A stretch of 64,000 nt of DNA from an uncultured Sphingomonadaceae bacterium (GCA_947493195.1 CANLQG010000010.1:1-64000), one strand, 5' to 3'. Numbered from the stretch's first letter, positions 41,074 through 51,244 are shown. The notes: a model not told the origin generated them from the sequence alone. Translations and numbers: made by a program.

Positions 41074-42293
41074 CCGAAGGCGGCGGCCTGCAGACCCTGC
41101 GTGAAATCCCGCGCTATGCGGGCGTCTGAAAAACGTTCGGCATTTCCAGCGTCGATCCATTCCGCCAGCGCGCCCTTCAATTCTTCCTGTTGGTCAACCA
41201 GCCTGGCCATCGCATCGGCGAGTGCCCGCGGGTCCTGCGGATCGACCGGAATGGCAAAGGGCAATCCGTCAAAATAGCCCGCTACGGCCCGATCGCGGGG
41301 GTAAACGATTGGCAAACCTGAAAGCAGCGCTTCGATGAACACCATGCCGAAGCTCTCACGCAGCGAGGGGAGGACGAAGCCCGCAGCGCTGCTCATCATG
41401 CTGCGGACTTGCTGTCGGTCGGCTGGGCCTGTCAGGGTAACGTGTTCGCTACGAGCGGTGATGGCCTCGCACGCTGCACGGTCATTTGGGCTGCCCCCGC
41501 CGATGATGCTTAGCGGAACGCCCCGCCCGCGGCGTTCGAGTTCAACTGAAGCCGCGACAAGTCCAGACAAATTCTTTCGCCGATAGCTTGCGAGATGGAA
41601 GACACTTACCAGCCCTTCCCCGGCAGTAACCGGCTGGATGGGGGCGTCAATGTGCGTTGCGCAAGGCAGGATGATGGTCGGCTTGCTGCGCCGACCAAGT
41701 TTCGCCTCGACCTGAGCGCGCGTCCACGGCGCGAAAGGAAATACGACTTCGGCTTCGTGATATATCTGTGCAAATGCCTTCGAAAGATCCGGCCGGTATT
41801 GGAGGATCTTTGTGTCCGTATCGCCTTGGAGGCATAGTCCGAAAGGTCGACTCATCAGTTGGGCGAGACGGTGGACCACGATGCCCTCGATGCCGAGCTT
41901 GTGGCCGAACAGTAGTTCTGGGGTTTCGTGCGTGATCAGATTCTCGGCAAGCTGCTCTGCAAGCCGCACGAGGCAGGTCTTGTGCAGCAGTCCCTTACCC
42001 GGTGCTTGATAACGAACCGCCAGACCGTGCTTTTCGGCATTCTTCTCTACAAGAGGAAGAGGGCGGCGCAGAAAGACTTGAACGGCAAAGCCCGGCGCCT
42101 TGGCGGCAGGAACGGACGCTCGGTTCAATGAAACGACGAAATGATCGAACTCATCACGTGTCAGTTCGATCAGGCTTTTGACTGCCTTCGTCTTGGCTGC
42201 GTTAAATGCATCCGGATAGTCGCAGGAGACGTGGAGTATCCGCAGAGGCGCCGCTCGGTGCGCATCGTCGTCGAGTACATCTGTATGCTGCAC
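41070..42293 (-). CDS. Glycosyltransferase family 4
   Basis: The 407-residue GT-B enzyme has [21 protein letters not shown] near the N-terminus, [20 protein letters not shown] and [19 protein letters not shown]. The donor-site region [32 protein letters not shown] carries the EX7E pattern (ESFGMVFIE). It probably adds one sugar of the repeat unit. It is the last of a minus-strand group that includes Wzc and Wza, separated from Wzc by 29 bases. Confidence 0.92.
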   Translation of the reverse strand: MQHTDVLDDDAHRAAPLRILHVSCDYPDAFNAAKTKAVKSLIELTRDEFDHFVVSLNRASVPAAKAPGFAVQVFLRRPLPLVEKNAEKHGLAVRYQAPGKGLLHKTCLVRLAEQLAENLITHETPELLFGHKLGIEGIVVHRLAQLMSRPFGLCLQGDTDTKILQYRPDLSKAFAQIYHEAEVVFPFAPWTRAQVEAKLGRRSKPTIILPCATHIDAPIQPVTAGEGLVSVFHLASYRRKNLSGLVAASVELERRGRGVPLSIIGGGSPNDRAACEAITARSEHVTLTGPADRQQVRSMMSSAAGFVLPSLRESFGMVFIEALLSGLPIVYPRDRAVAGYFDGLPFAIPVDPQDPRALADAMARLVDQQEELKGALAEWIDAGNAERFSDARIARDFTQGLQAAAFG

Positions 42294-42322
42294 GCGTTGT
42301 ATTCCGGTCAGAATCGGCAGGC

Positions 42323-44488
42323 TTACCTGTCCTTCGCGTCGTAGCTGTAGTACTCGTACGAATAGTTGTAACTCTGCCCGGCTTCGAGCGCACGGAACTT
42401 GGTAAATACCGCACCGAGGATGTGAGCATCGACATCCCGCAGGCGCCGAATTGCCGTGCGCGCTTGGCCGAAATGAGCCCTGTTGGCTTCCACGACGAAG
42501 ACCACCCCATCAACGAACCGCGACAGCAACGGCGCGTCAGCGATGCCGACCACGGGCGAGCTGTCGAGGATGATCAGGTCGTAGTGAGGGCTTACCCTAC
42601 TCAGAAGATCCGCGAAGAGGCCAGAGGAGAGAATCTCCACCGGATTGGCCGGAATTTCGCTAGGTAGCAGCAGATGCAGATTTTCCAGATCCGTGGGGAT
42701 GAGCGCCTTGTCGAGCGAAGTGCGCGAGTGAAGCATTTCGATTAGGCCTAGTTCTCTGCGCTTCACACCGAATTGACGATTGATTGCCGGACGACGCAAG
42801 TCGGCATCCACGAGCAGGACGCGGCGACCGACCATGGCGAAGCGGCGAGCAAGAGCAGCAGCAGTTGTGGTTTTACCTTCACCCGGCTGGCTGCTCGTCA
42901 TCTGGACGACGTGCGGCCCTTCGGTTCCCAGTGCGTAATCGAGCGACGCTCGGATAGACGAATAAGCTTCGCTGATGGGATCAAACGGATCGTCGACCGC
43001 ATCCTCGACCGCGTCGTCAACATAAGGAGTCTGCCCCAACACGCGGAGCGAAAGCCTGCGCTCCACATCGTCGACAGTGCGCATGCGGTCGTCGAAAATC
43101 TCGCGCAGAAGGGAAAGACCACCGGCGAGTGCGATACCCAAAATGAACGCAACAATCATATTCGTTATCAGGTTCGGCGAAGCAGGCGATTCCGGCACCG
43201 GCGCGTAGTCGAGAACCGACAAATCGCCTTCCTCGATATTTTCAGCCGACACAGCCTGATTGTAGCGCGCCAGCAAGGCCTGCAGCTGATCGCGGTAAGC
43301 TTGCGCATCTCGTGCCAAGATATTGAATTGAACGCGGCGGTCCTGCTCGTCCAAAGTCTCTCCGGAGAGGCGCTCCCGCTCTGCAGCCAGCGCGTTTTCC
43401 TGTTGCTGGGATATGCGGAACTCATCACGTATACCGTTCTTCAGATCTTCGGCGATACGCGACATGCGCTGTGAAACAGTAGCAATCTCGGCCCGAGTTT
43501 CCTGCAACTGAGGGTAATCGTCCTGATAGCGCTGCTGCAACGCCGATTCTTCGACCTCCAGATTTGTCAGCTGCAGGCGCAAGGCTTGTACAGCTTCATT
43601 CTCTGTAACCGAGCTAATGCGCTCGGCAGGCATGTCTGAGACCGCGAGCCACCGCTGCTCGGCCGCGATACGGCGCGCGCGCGCGTTAATGTATTCTTGG
43701 TTCACGCTGACGAGGTTGCTGCCGGTGATCGTGGGTGCGGTGGCACTGCCTTCCGATTGAGAGGGCTCCTGACGCTCGGCGATCAGGCGATTGGCACGGG
43801 CATATTCATTGGCTGCGAACTCAGCTTCGCGCAACATCGCGCGCGTGTTAGCGATCTGGTCCGAAAGATACTCGATAGCGAACTGGTTCGCATCCACACC
43901 CGAACGGACACTGTCCTGCACCAGTGCATCTGCAAAAGCGTTGACAACGCTCGCCGCTACCAGTGCGTCGTCTGATTCATAGCTGATTTGCAAGATACGG
44001 CTGCTCGTAGGGGTCTCGACCTCGACCCCGCCGCGAATAATATTGGCTGCAGCTTTCTTTGCCCGGTCGAGATCAGCGATGTCTTCGCCTGCGATGCGCG
44101 TGACGATTTGCGGCTCGAGTTTCTCTACAACGATTTCACCCATGCGAAGACTGGCGAGCACTTCCGCGAGGGTGCCAAGATATCTCGAAATTTCGTTGGT
44201 TGGAAGAATGGGGTCGGCGATATCCTGACCGGCCACGATCTCATTGCCGTAGAAGTTGCCGCGTACCGTTGATGTCGCTGCGTACATTGGAGTTTGCAAC
44301 ATGGTTATGATCAGGCCGGCAACCAGTGAAAGAATAAGCGCGCCGACGATGACGAAGCGCTGCCGCCATAACATGCCGCGAATATCGGAAATGCCAAGAA
44401 TGCCGGGATTTTCCCGAACGGGATAATGTTGCGCGCCCCGGGACGCGCGATCTTCGGAACTATCCCTTGAGAGCGTATTATCTTGCAT
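42323..44488 (-). CDS. wzc: Polysaccharide co-polymerase / bacterial tyrosine kinase
   Basis: The 721-residue protein unites a Wzz-like part with two membrane helices (about 35-55 and 430-450) and a long periplasmic coiled coil. The cytoplasmic BY-kinase has Walker A SSQPGEGKTTTAAAL (Lys539), LLVDADLRRPAIN (Walker A') and LIILDSSPVVGIADAPLL (Walker B). The C-terminus is a tyrosine cluster, YNYSYEYYSYDAKDR, the autophosphorylation tail. It controls chain length and opens export with Wza through phosphorylation cycles. It lies 18 bases after wza. All kinase motifs look intact. Confidence 0.95.
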   Translation of the reverse strand: MQDNTLSRDSSEDRASRGAQHYPVRENPGILGISDIRGMLWRQRFVIVGALILSLVAGLIITMLQTPMYAATSTVRGNFYGNEIVAGQDIADPILPTNEISRYLGTLAEVLASLRMGEIVVEKLEPQIVTRIAGEDIADLDRAKKAAANIIRGGVEVETPTSSRILQISYESDDALVAASVVNAFADALVQDSVRSGVDANQFAIEYLSDQIANTRAMLREAEFAANEYARANRLIAERQEPSQSEGSATAPTITGSNLVSVNQEYINARARRIAAEQRWLAVSDMPAERISSVTENEAVQALRLQLTNLEVEESALQQRYQDDYPQLQETRAEIATVSQRMSRIAEDLKNGIRDEFRISQQQENALAAERERLSGETLDEQDRRVQFNILARDAQAYRDQLQALLARYNQAVSAENIEEGDLSVLDYAPVPESPASPNLITNMIVAFILGIALAGGLSLLREIFDDRMRTVDDVERRLSLRVLGQTPYVDDAVEDAVDDPFDPISEAYSSIRASLDYALGTEGPHVVQMTSSQPGEGKTTTAAALARRFAMVGRRVLLVDADLRRPAINRQFGVKRRELGLIEMLHSRTSLDKALIPTDLENLHLLLPSEIPANPVEILSSGLFADLLSRVSPHYDLIILDSSPVVGIADAPLLSRFVDGVVFVVEANRAHFGQARTAIRRLRDVDAHILGAVFTKFRALEAGQSYNYSYEYYSYDAKDR

Positions 44489-44506
44489 CGGTATCGCTCG
44501 CGCTAA

Positions 44507-45235
44507 TTAGAGCCGGGTGAAAAGGGCGAAGACCGGCAGGGAACGGAGGAAGTCCTGCCAGAATTGAGACAAACCATTGGTGCCGACGATAACTCTGTCG
44601 CCAGGCATGAGAACAGGATCAATCATCGTACCGGCCTGCACCGCCGTATAATCGAACTTGGCGATATAGGTGCCGTCATCGAGAGTACGGAATATCGCGA
44701 TATCCCTGCGGTCGGCAACGCGCGACATGCCATTCCCCAGCGCAATGGCGCCGGAGAGCCTCGTGCCAGGCTGGAAAGTGAAAAGACCCGGATTCTCCAC
44801 TTCACCCTCCACCGTGACGAGGTGCGATTGATATTCGACCACGTTGACGCTGACTTCCGGGTTGCGAAGATAGCCTTGGCGAAGCGCTTGCGAAATGCGA
44901 TCCTCAGCATCGCGCGGCGACAGGCCAGCCACTTGAACCGGTCCGACGAGCGGCATGGCAATCGCGCCATTCGCATCAACCCGCACTGACTGAAGTGAGA
45001 GCTCCGGCTCGCGGAAGACACCGATGTTGAGCGTATCGGCGGGCCGAATCGTGTAGGCGCGCATTTCCAATGCTGATACCAGTCTGCCCTGACCGAGTTC
45101 CGGCAACGCGGTTGGCGTTGCGTAGCCGGGCTTGATGTCCGGGCCGGAAGCGCACGCTGTTGCTGCGCAGCAAAGAGTCGCGATACCGACTGCCCGTACC
45201 GCTTTGAACCTTAGTGGATTTTGCATGAAAGGCAC
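44507..45235 (-). CDS. wza: Outer-membrane polysaccharide export lipoprotein
   Basis: The 242-residue protein has a lipoprotein signal with lipobox ATAC (Cys28), then the poly_export domain (YTIRPADTLNIGVFREPELS, RVDANGAIAMPLVGPVQVAG) and a SLBB domain (HLVTVEGEVENPGLFTFQPG, MLMPGDRVIVGTNG). This is a short OPX protein without a long C-terminal helix (FALFTRL end). It forms the outer-membrane or periplasmic conduit for the polymer with Wzc, which follows. Transcription probably starts here. Confidence 0.94.
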   Translation of the reverse strand: MPFMQNPLRFKAVRAVGIATLCCAATACASGPDIKPGYATPTALPELGQGRLVSALEMRAYTIRPADTLNIGVFREPELSLQSVRVDANGAIAMPLVGPVQVAGLSPRDAEDRISQALRQGYLRNPEVSVNVVEYQSHLVTVEGEVENPGLFTFQPGTRLSGAIALGNGMSRVADRRDIAIFRTLDDGTYIAKFDYTAVQAGTMIDPVLMPGDRVIVGTNGLSQFWQDFLRSLPVFALFTRL

Positions 45236-45376
45236 CGTCCGACTAATCCCCGTTATTTCCTAGACTGATGCCATAGACCGTCAAGGAATCAGGGACAACC
45301 CGTATGTTCGCAGGTGCGAAAAGATACTTGCTTTTAACCTTAGACTGACACCGAAATATGTTGCAGAACAAATCTC

Positions 45377-45913
45377 ATGACCTTGGCTTCGCAGATTGCT
45401 GTCGCTGCTTATGCGGTAGTATGCTGCGCCGCAGCAATAGCGGCTGTATTGGCCACGCGCAGTTCTCCCCGAAGGAGTTCGGCATTGCTTTGGTGGGGCG
45501 TTGCAGGTTTCTATGCGGGGCTAGCAATTCTTCGCATAATCGATTTTGAGAATAGCTTCAGAGACTACTTCCGTACAGCGCTAAGGGCGCAGGGTATTTA
45601 CCGGGACCGCAACGATTTGCAGATCGCCCTGATGGCTATCGCACTCGCTGTTTTCCTAGTCGTCGCCTTTTTGGCATGGCGCAAATTTTATGGAACTAAA
45701 GCGACGCGAAAAGAACGGTGCCGCCGGGTCGCTTGGGCTGCCATGTTCGGTTTCGTTGGACTTTATTCGATGCGCCTTATCTCGATCCATTCGATCGACA
45801 GGGTATTGTATCGCGGATTACACCTGAACTGGGTGCTGGATGGCGCTTTCACGGTGGCAACTTTTTTCGCTGCAACATGCTATGTTGTGCTTGCTCGGAA
45901 AAGCGTTCTTTAA
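45377..45913 (+). CDS. Four-helix membrane protein of unknown function
   Basis: The 178-residue protein has about four to five hydrophobic helices (SQIAVAAYAVVCCAAAIAAV, ALLWWGVAGFYAGLAILRII, ALMAIALAVFLVVAFLAW, WVLDGAFTVATFFAATCYVV) and Arg-rich loops. It contains NSFRDYFRTALRAQGIYRDR, which is conserved in similar small proteins I recall near sphingomonad polysaccharide genes. Role unknown; it may sense or scaffold the export machinery. It is divergent from wza and ends 3 bases from the convergent glycosyltransferase gene. Confidence 0.75.
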   Translation: MTLASQIAVAAYAVVCCAAAIAAVLATRSSPRRSSALLWWGVAGFYAGLAILRIIDFENSFRDYFRTALRAQGIYRDRNDLQIALMAIALAVFLVVAFLAWRKFYGTKATRKERCRRVAWAAMFGFVGLYSMRLISIHSIDRVLYRGLHLNWVLDGAFTVATFFAATCYVVLARKSVL

Positions 45914-45916
45914 GGA

Positions 45917-47161
45917 CTATCGGGAAAGCGCCAGCGCGTAGGCCGCCAACAGCGGCTCGACCTGTCTGTTCCAGTTAAGGTCGGTCTCCACGCGCCTGCG
46001 ACCGAATAGCCCCATCTCTTCCCTGCGGGCGGGATCATCGAGCAGTTCGACAATTCTTTCCGCCATGTCCACCGGATCGTTGGGCTTCGCATAGAGCGAG
46101 GCCTCCTGCGCCGAGAACCGCCCTTCGGTAACGTCGAACTGCACCATCGCCTTGCCCAGCGACATGTATTCCATGATCTTGTTCATGGTCGACTTGTCGT
46201 TCATCGGGTTCACCCGGTCGGGGTTCACGCCAATATCCATCGTCGAGAGCACTTCGAACAATTCCTGGTCGGGCGCGCGACCGGTGAAATGGATCCACTC
46301 GTCCAGTCCCCGCCGGGCCACGAGTACCTTCAGATCGGCAAGCGCAGGACCGCCGCCGACAAGGACGAAGCGGATATCGCGCCGGTCCATGCGGTTGACC
46401 AGGTGATCCACCGCGTCGATCAGCAGGTCGATCCCTTCCTGCTCGCCCATCACCCCGACGTACCCGACCATGTAGGTCTTGCCGTCCTTCCATTCCGGCA
46501 CGGGTTCGACCGCCCTGAGGCGCGAGAGATCCGGGCCCGAGCGGACAACGAAGACCTTGCCCGGGTCCATCCCACCGCGTTCAATGGCGATTGCCTTGTA
46601 GCTTTCGTTCGTCGCCATCGATACGTCGGCAGCCTTGAACGTAAGCTTCTCGAACAGCACCATCAGCTTCCAGAAGAAGCCGCGCTTGTTGAACTTGGCC
46701 TCGTAAAGCTCGGGATTGATATCGTGGTGATCGAAGATGTACTTCACACCGAGCAGCTTGAACGGCAGCGCCACCAGGAAAATGAGGTCAGGTGGATTAC
46801 AGCCCTGGATCACGTCGATCCCGCGCTTGAAGTAGATGCGCCACGCCAGCACGGTTTCCCAGAACAGCGCGGCGCCATATTCCAGCAGGAAGCCGAGGGC
46901 ACCCTTGGCCTCGAGGGGAAGCGGATGGCGGTGGATGTGAACCCCTTCGATGACCTCGTAACGCTTTTCGAAGCCCTTGCCGGTCGGGCAAATGACCGAG
47001 ACCGTGGCCCCTGCGGCTTTCAGCGTCCGCGCCTCCTGCCAAACGCGCCGGTCGAACGGCAGCGGCAGGTTCTCGACCACAATCAGCACGCTCTTGCCGG
47101 CGAGCGGCTGGCCTTCGATCTCGGCCGGGAAGGCGAAGTCGTCGGTAGTGGCCGTGTTCAC
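45917..47161 (-). CDS. Glycosyltransferase family 4 (WbuB-like)
   Basis: The 414-residue enzyme begins KSVLIVVENLPLPFDRRVWQEARTL, a hallmark of the WbuB/GT4_WbuB-like group. FVVRSGPDLSRLRAVEPVPE, RFVLVGGGPALADLK and the donor-site region LSTMDIGVNPDRVNPMND with KIMEYMSLGKAMV follow. It likely adds a hexose or deoxyhexose in repeat-unit synthesis. The start overlaps the stop of the dehydrogenase gene (ATGA), so the two form an operon. Confidence 0.93.
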   Translation of the reverse strand: MNTATTDDFAFPAEIEGQPLAGKSVLIVVENLPLPFDRRVWQEARTLKAAGATVSVICPTGKGFEKRYEVIEGVHIHRHPLPLEAKGALGFLLEYGAALFWETVLAWRIYFKRGIDVIQGCNPPDLIFLVALPFKLLGVKYIFDHHDINPELYEAKFNKRGFFWKLMVLFEKLTFKAADVSMATNESYKAIAIERGGMDPGKVFVVRSGPDLSRLRAVEPVPEWKDGKTYMVGYVGVMGEQEGIDLLIDAVDHLVNRMDRRDIRFVLVGGGPALADLKVLVARRGLDEWIHFTGRAPDQELFEVLSTMDIGVNPDRVNPMNDKSTMNKIMEYMSLGKAMVQFDVTEGRFSAQEASLYAKPNDPVDMAERIVELLDDPARREEMGLFGRRRVETDLNWNRQVEPLLAAYALALSR

Positions 47162-48423
47162 GAAATGGTGCTCACATCCATCACGTTCGAGCGATCGATC
47201 TCGAGCTCGTCGACGAGGCGGTTGGTGGCGACCACGCGGTCATAGGTTCCTTTTTCGGCAGTCTGCCTGTCCACCAGCAGCGTCTCGATGGTTGGAAGGA
47301 AAGCGAAGGCATAGCCAAGGTTCTGCCCGACCAGGTGTTCGGGCTTTAGTGCCGGATCGTAGACATCGATAGCGTAGCCTGCATCCAGCAGCTTGCGGAC
47401 GAGATCGACGGCGGGGCTTTCGCGCAGGTCATCGGTGTCCTTCTTGAAGGCGAGCCCCACCAGCAGCACCCTGGCGCCCGGCTCCAGCCCTTCGGTCACT
47501 TGCAGGAACTGGTGATGCTTGTGCGCTTCGTTGGTGCGGATGAGCGAGTCGACGAGGTGGGTGTTCGCGCCGATATCGGCGGCGATGTGCTGAAGGGCGC
47601 GAACGTCCTTGGGCAGACAAGAACCGCCAAAGGCACCACCGGGCCGCGTGTAGTACGGTGATATGTTCAGCTTGGTGTCGGAGACGAAGATCTTGTGCAC
47701 CTGGCTGGCCGAGATATCGAGGTTCTGGCAGACGCGGCCGATCTCGTTGGCAAAGGCGACCTTCACCGCATGCCACGTGTTGTCGACGAACTTGGTAATC
47801 TCGGCCTCGCGGATACCGACATGGAATACCGGTGCATCGATGCCGTCGTGCAGCATTTCCATCATCTGCGAAGGCTGACCGTCGATCGTGCCCAGCACGA
47901 TCTTGGGCGGCTCGAAATAGTCCTTGATCGCGGTCGCCTCGCGCAGGAACTCGGGGTTGTAGGCCAGTTCCACCAGATCCTGCGTCCTGTCGCCCAGCCT
48001 GGACCGGAAGATCGGCAGGATGATCTGGTCGGTTGAACCGGGGCGCATGGTGGAGCGATAGGCAACCGTCAGCGGCCTGCCCCGCGCGGGATCGATAGCC
48101 TCGGCAATATTGCGGGTGACCTGCGCGATATAGCTCATGTTGTGGGCACCATCCACGCCGCTGGGCGTGCCCACGCAGACGATGGCGATGTCGCAATCGT
48201 CAAGCTCGCGGCCGATGTCGCGCACGGCCCACAACCGGCCATCTGCATGGGCCGTCGCGATCAGGTCGTCCAGACCCGGTTCGCGGACTGGTGTCTTGCC
48301 TGCGTTGATCGTCGCGACCTTGGCCTCGCTGACGTCGATCCCGACAACGGTGTGGCCCTGCGATGCGATACACCCAGCAGCCGTACACCCGACGTAACCC
48401 AGACCAAAAATAGCAATTTTCAC
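47158..48423 (-). CDS. GDP-mannose/UDP-sugar 6-dehydrogenase (AlgD-like)
   Basis: The 421-residue enzyme has IAIFGLGYVGCTAAGCIASQGH (NAD binding), VCVGTPSG, LAYNPEFLREATAIKDYFEP and the catalytic-Cys motif GGSCLPKD (Cys269). A C-terminal KKDTDDLRESPAVDLVRKLL domain follows. It oxidises C6 of a nucleotide sugar in two NAD-dependent steps to a uronic acid. FLREATAIKDY and the overall sequence resemble AlgD (GDP-mannose) more than UDP-glucose dehydrogenases. A broken gmd gene, also using GDP-mannose, lies divergently next to it. A uronic acid would add negative charge to the polymer. Confidence 0.9.
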   Translation of the reverse strand: MKIAIFGLGYVGCTAAGCIASQGHTVVGIDVSEAKVATINAGKTPVREPGLDDLIATAHADGRLWAVRDIGRELDDCDIAIVCVGTPSGVDGAHNMSYIAQVTRNIAEAIDPARGRPLTVAYRSTMRPGSTDQIILPIFRSRLGDRTQDLVELAYNPEFLREATAIKDYFEPPKIVLGTIDGQPSQMMEMLHDGIDAPVFHVGIREAEITKFVDNTWHAVKVAFANEIGRVCQNLDISASQVHKIFVSDTKLNISPYYTRPGGAFGGSCLPKDVRALQHIAADIGANTHLVDSLIRTNEAHKHHQFLQVTEGLEPGARVLLVGLAFKKDTDDLRESPAVDLVRKLLDAGYAIDVYDPALKPEHLVGQNLGYAFAFLPTIETLLVDRQTAEKGTYDRVVATNRLVDELEIDRSNVMDVSTIS

Positions 48424-48496
48424 GTTCGCCCGCCCTGTCGAATAGGTAATTTCTCTGAGGCAGTCCTAAGGCGACAGCACCCCCTTCGGCAAGAAT

Positions 48497-48515
48497 TTAT
48501 TGCACCGCACAATAA
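48497..48515. promoter_or_regulatory. Near-palindrome with TGCA-type motif before gmd
   Basis: TTATTGCACCGCACAATAA is an imperfect palindrome with 6-bp arms. It contains TGCACCGCACAA, close to the shared TGCANYGCANCA motif. It lies 74 bases after the divergent dehydrogenase start and 75 bases before the gmd start (motif start to ATG). Confidence 0.5.
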
Positions 48516-48890
<375 letters not shown>

Positions 48891-49499
48891 AGCGAAGCGA
48901 GGTCTGTCGTTGTTAGCGATTTTCCGCGACATGCCCAGAAGAGAAAATGATCCGCGGCCGATGCACTGGCGCATTGCCGCCATCACCGCGGTTGCCGAAC
49001 GAGAACCTGTCGTGCTTCCCGGCGCGGCAAAGAGATCGCGTGAACGGGTAAATGCGGGCCAGCGTTAAGGCAAAGGGGGAATCGCTGGCCCTGACCACCA
49101 ACCGGCTATCAGGAGTCGAATCAGCGGCTGCACACACACTAGGATGTTGGGCCGAATAGGCGAATCCGCACGGAAGGCGCTACGAACTTGCGACCAACAA
49201 CGAGAAACGATGCTCATACCTTTGGGGCCTATGATGATGGAGCCGACGAACACGTGACCGGCACTCTTCACAAAAAGGTAAAGCGGCGTCGGAAAAACAA
49301 CTCGACCGATGCCCATTAATCAAAAAACGAAATCGAAACGATCATCGATATGGGCGAATAGATCGCAGGAATGGCGCAAACCTTCTGGAAGCAGCCAGGA
49401 GGCGCAGGCTGACCGTTAGCGCCGGCGATTGGCGGAGTACGTATCGGAATGGAAGACCTACCGCTATGTCGGGGGGATCTTTTTGCCGGAGGAGCCCAT
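48891..49499. other. Rearranged DNA downstream of truncated gmd
   Basis: These 609 bases have no credible full gene. A short plus-strand tail (RRLAEYVSEWKTYRYVGG, ending with a TAG at 49503) could be the end of a lost gene. The start is the gmd break point with GAGCGAAGCGAG. Confidence 0.45.
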
Positions 49500-50009
49500 C
49501 TAGCGCAGGCTGTATTGCTTGCGAATGTTCTCAAGAACAGCCGGATAGAGAGGATCCTCGAATTTCAGGCCCACGGAATGATCTCGCCGCCATCTGACTA
49601 CCGCCGCAATAGGGCCGACAGCGCCGATCTTGATAGTCACCAGCGAGCCGGGAGGGGCGCCCGAATAATCCTCGATCCGGCATCCACGCGTGGACAGATC
49701 GAAGATGGTCACCTCTCGACTTCCCCGCGATCCGTAGAGCTTGCCTATCACAGTGACGTCATACCTGGGCTCATCCCGCTCTTTCTGCGCTCTATCGGCG
49801 GGTTGCGTTTCGACGTTGGTGTTGACGGGCTTGCGCTCGCTTGTCGGCTTATCCCGCTGCGGTGGCGCGGGAGGGTTAAGGTCATTGAAAAGCTTCTCTG
49901 CCGCGGCCCAGAAGTTCTGTTCAGACCCCAGATTTACCGCAGGCTTTCCGTTAAGCCAGCAGGCCCAAACTTCTCCGTCCCGTGATACCAAGAAGGGGTC
50001 GTCATTCAT
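49500..50009 (-). CDS. PilZ domain protein
   Basis: The 169-residue protein has a C-terminal PilZ domain (about residues 80-160). The RxxxR c-di-GMP motif appears as RDEPR, the [DN]xSxxG motif as DLSTRG, and GLKFEDPL ends the barrel. The N-terminal part (SRDGEVWACWLNGKPAVNLG) is a separate small region. PilZ proteins sense cyclic di-GMP and often regulate polysaccharide synthesis or motility. It could link the polysaccharide locus to c-di-GMP. No ribosome site is clear. It stands alone on the minus strand. Confidence 0.87.
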   Translation of the reverse strand: MNDDPFLVSRDGEVWACWLNGKPAVNLGSEQNFWAAAEKLFNDLNPPAPPQRDKPTSERKPVNTNVETQPADRAQKERDEPRYDVTVIGKLYGSRGSREVTIFDLSTRGCRIEDYSGAPPGSLVTIKIGAVGPIAAVVRWRRDHSVGLKFEDPLYPAVLENIRKQYSLR

Positions 50010-50449
50010 CAGTATGATGTCACCTTGGCTTCGAATTCAACTTGCCCAGCAAAACTACCGGGAATGACCTTGTTCCAGGTAAGAACCACGGTCGGGGAGT
50101 GCTGGAAAATCCCAACGGGTGCAACCGCTTTGGTATTCTCGTTTATGTCGTTTATGGTACACAATCGCCGGAGTTAGCGGGAATTTGATGTTCATCTGAC
50201 TGATACCCCACGCGTTACCAACTTCAAGCTGCATAACACTTCGTATTGCGGCCGCTTGGGGCATTGGAACGCTTCCCGCAGACAAGCAATCGCCCCCTCC
50301 TGCTCCGGTGCCGATGAAATTCGGAAAGGCGAAGCGTCACCTGCTGCCAAACACCGCGCGTAAACCATTTCCCATATGGATTTTGAAGCAGTTATGCGGC
50401 AGAACTTCCCTGTCGCGGCTGCGGGGGCCGCTTCTCTTAGGGGGAACTC
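50010..50449. other. Upstream region of the 50450 operon
   Basis: These 440 bases are more AT-rich in the middle and contain no supported gene. They should hold the promoter for the secreted protein at 50450 (ribosome site GGGGGAA before ATG) and that for the PilZ gene. Confidence 0.4.
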
Positions 50450-51112
50450 ATGAAAAAGATTGCTCTGGTCGTCGCACTCGCGGCGGCAGTCACCACGCCT
50501 GTGCTCGCTCAAGACGCGGCTGCGCCTCTCCAGGTTCAGCGCCAGAGCGAGGGTAACGCCTACCTGTCGGCCAACACCGAAATCAGGTTGCGGATGAACC
50601 AGGACGTTTCCACTCGCGGAGATTCATGGAATGAAGGCGACACCTTCAATCTGACCGTTTCGAACGACGTGATGCTTGGAGATTACGTTGTAATTCCCGA
50701 AGGCAGCAAGGGCGTTGGCCGGATCACGTGGCTGACCAGTCGGGGCATGTTCGGCAAGTCGGGCAAGATGGATATCGAACTGGAGTACGTCGAAGTCGGT
50801 GGTCGTCAGATTCCGATCAACGGTACATATCGCCAGGAAGGTGAGGGAAACACTCTTGCCACAGTCGGCGGTGTTGTTCTCGCAGGGGTCTTTGGTGGTT
50901 TCATCACAGGGCGCAGCGCGGTAATTCCGGCAGACCGTGAGCTCGCAGCTACCACCGAAAACAATCTCGAACTCTCCATCCCTGCGAGTGCGGTTCGCCG
51001 TGAACCTGTGGGCGTTGCACAGATCGCCCCGCGCGGCCCTTCGGCTCCGATCGTGCAGGCAGGGGCAGTAACTACGCTTGAAGCCGAAACCGAAACGACT
51101 TTGCCAGAGTGA
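50450..51112 (+). CDS. Exported protein of unknown function
   Basis: The 220-residue protein has a signal peptide (IALVVALAAAVTTPVLAQD, cut after LAQ). The mature part begins LSANTEIRLRMNQDVSTRGDSW and has a beta-rich core (DYVVIPEGSKGVGRITWLTS, MDIELEYVEVGGRQIPINGT). A Gly-rich hydrophobic segment (LATVGGVVLAGVFGGFITGRSAVIP) follows. The phrase IPEGSKGVGRI with a later membrane-like stretch is reminiscent of periplasmic proteins with a VirB10-like or TrbI-like barrel edge, but this is only a resemblance. It is followed by a 40-residue ORF and a nuclease-like gene in tight linkage. Confidence 0.75.
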   Translation: MKKIALVVALAAAVTTPVLAQDAAAPLQVQRQSEGNAYLSANTEIRLRMNQDVSTRGDSWNEGDTFNLTVSNDVMLGDYVVIPEGSKGVGRITWLTSRGMFGKSGKMDIELEYVEVGGRQIPINGTYRQEGEGNTLATVGGVVLAGVFGGFITGRSAVIPADRELAATTENNLELSIPASAVRREPVGVAQIAPRGPSAPIVQAGAVTTLEAETETTLPE

Positions 51113-51121
51113 AGCATCCAC

Positions 51122-51244
51122 ATGCTTAGAGAGCCAAGTGACCGAAGCACCGAGGGGCCGAGTTTGCTCAAGGACGCGCTCGGCCTCCTGGCGCTCGCTC
51201 TGGCGATTATCTTTCTCCCACCATTGATTAGGATGCTTTTATGA
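51122..51244 (+). CDS. Small single-helix membrane protein
   Basis: This 40-codon frame from ATG 51122 has a hydrophilic N-terminus (MLREPSDRSTEGPSLLKD) and one membrane helix (ALGLLALALAIIFLPPLIRM). Its stop overlaps the ATG of the nuclease-like gene (ATGA at 51241-51244), a sign of real translational coupling. Function unknown. Confidence 0.6.
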   Translation: MLREPSDRSTEGPSLLKDALGLLALALAIIFLPPLIRMLL

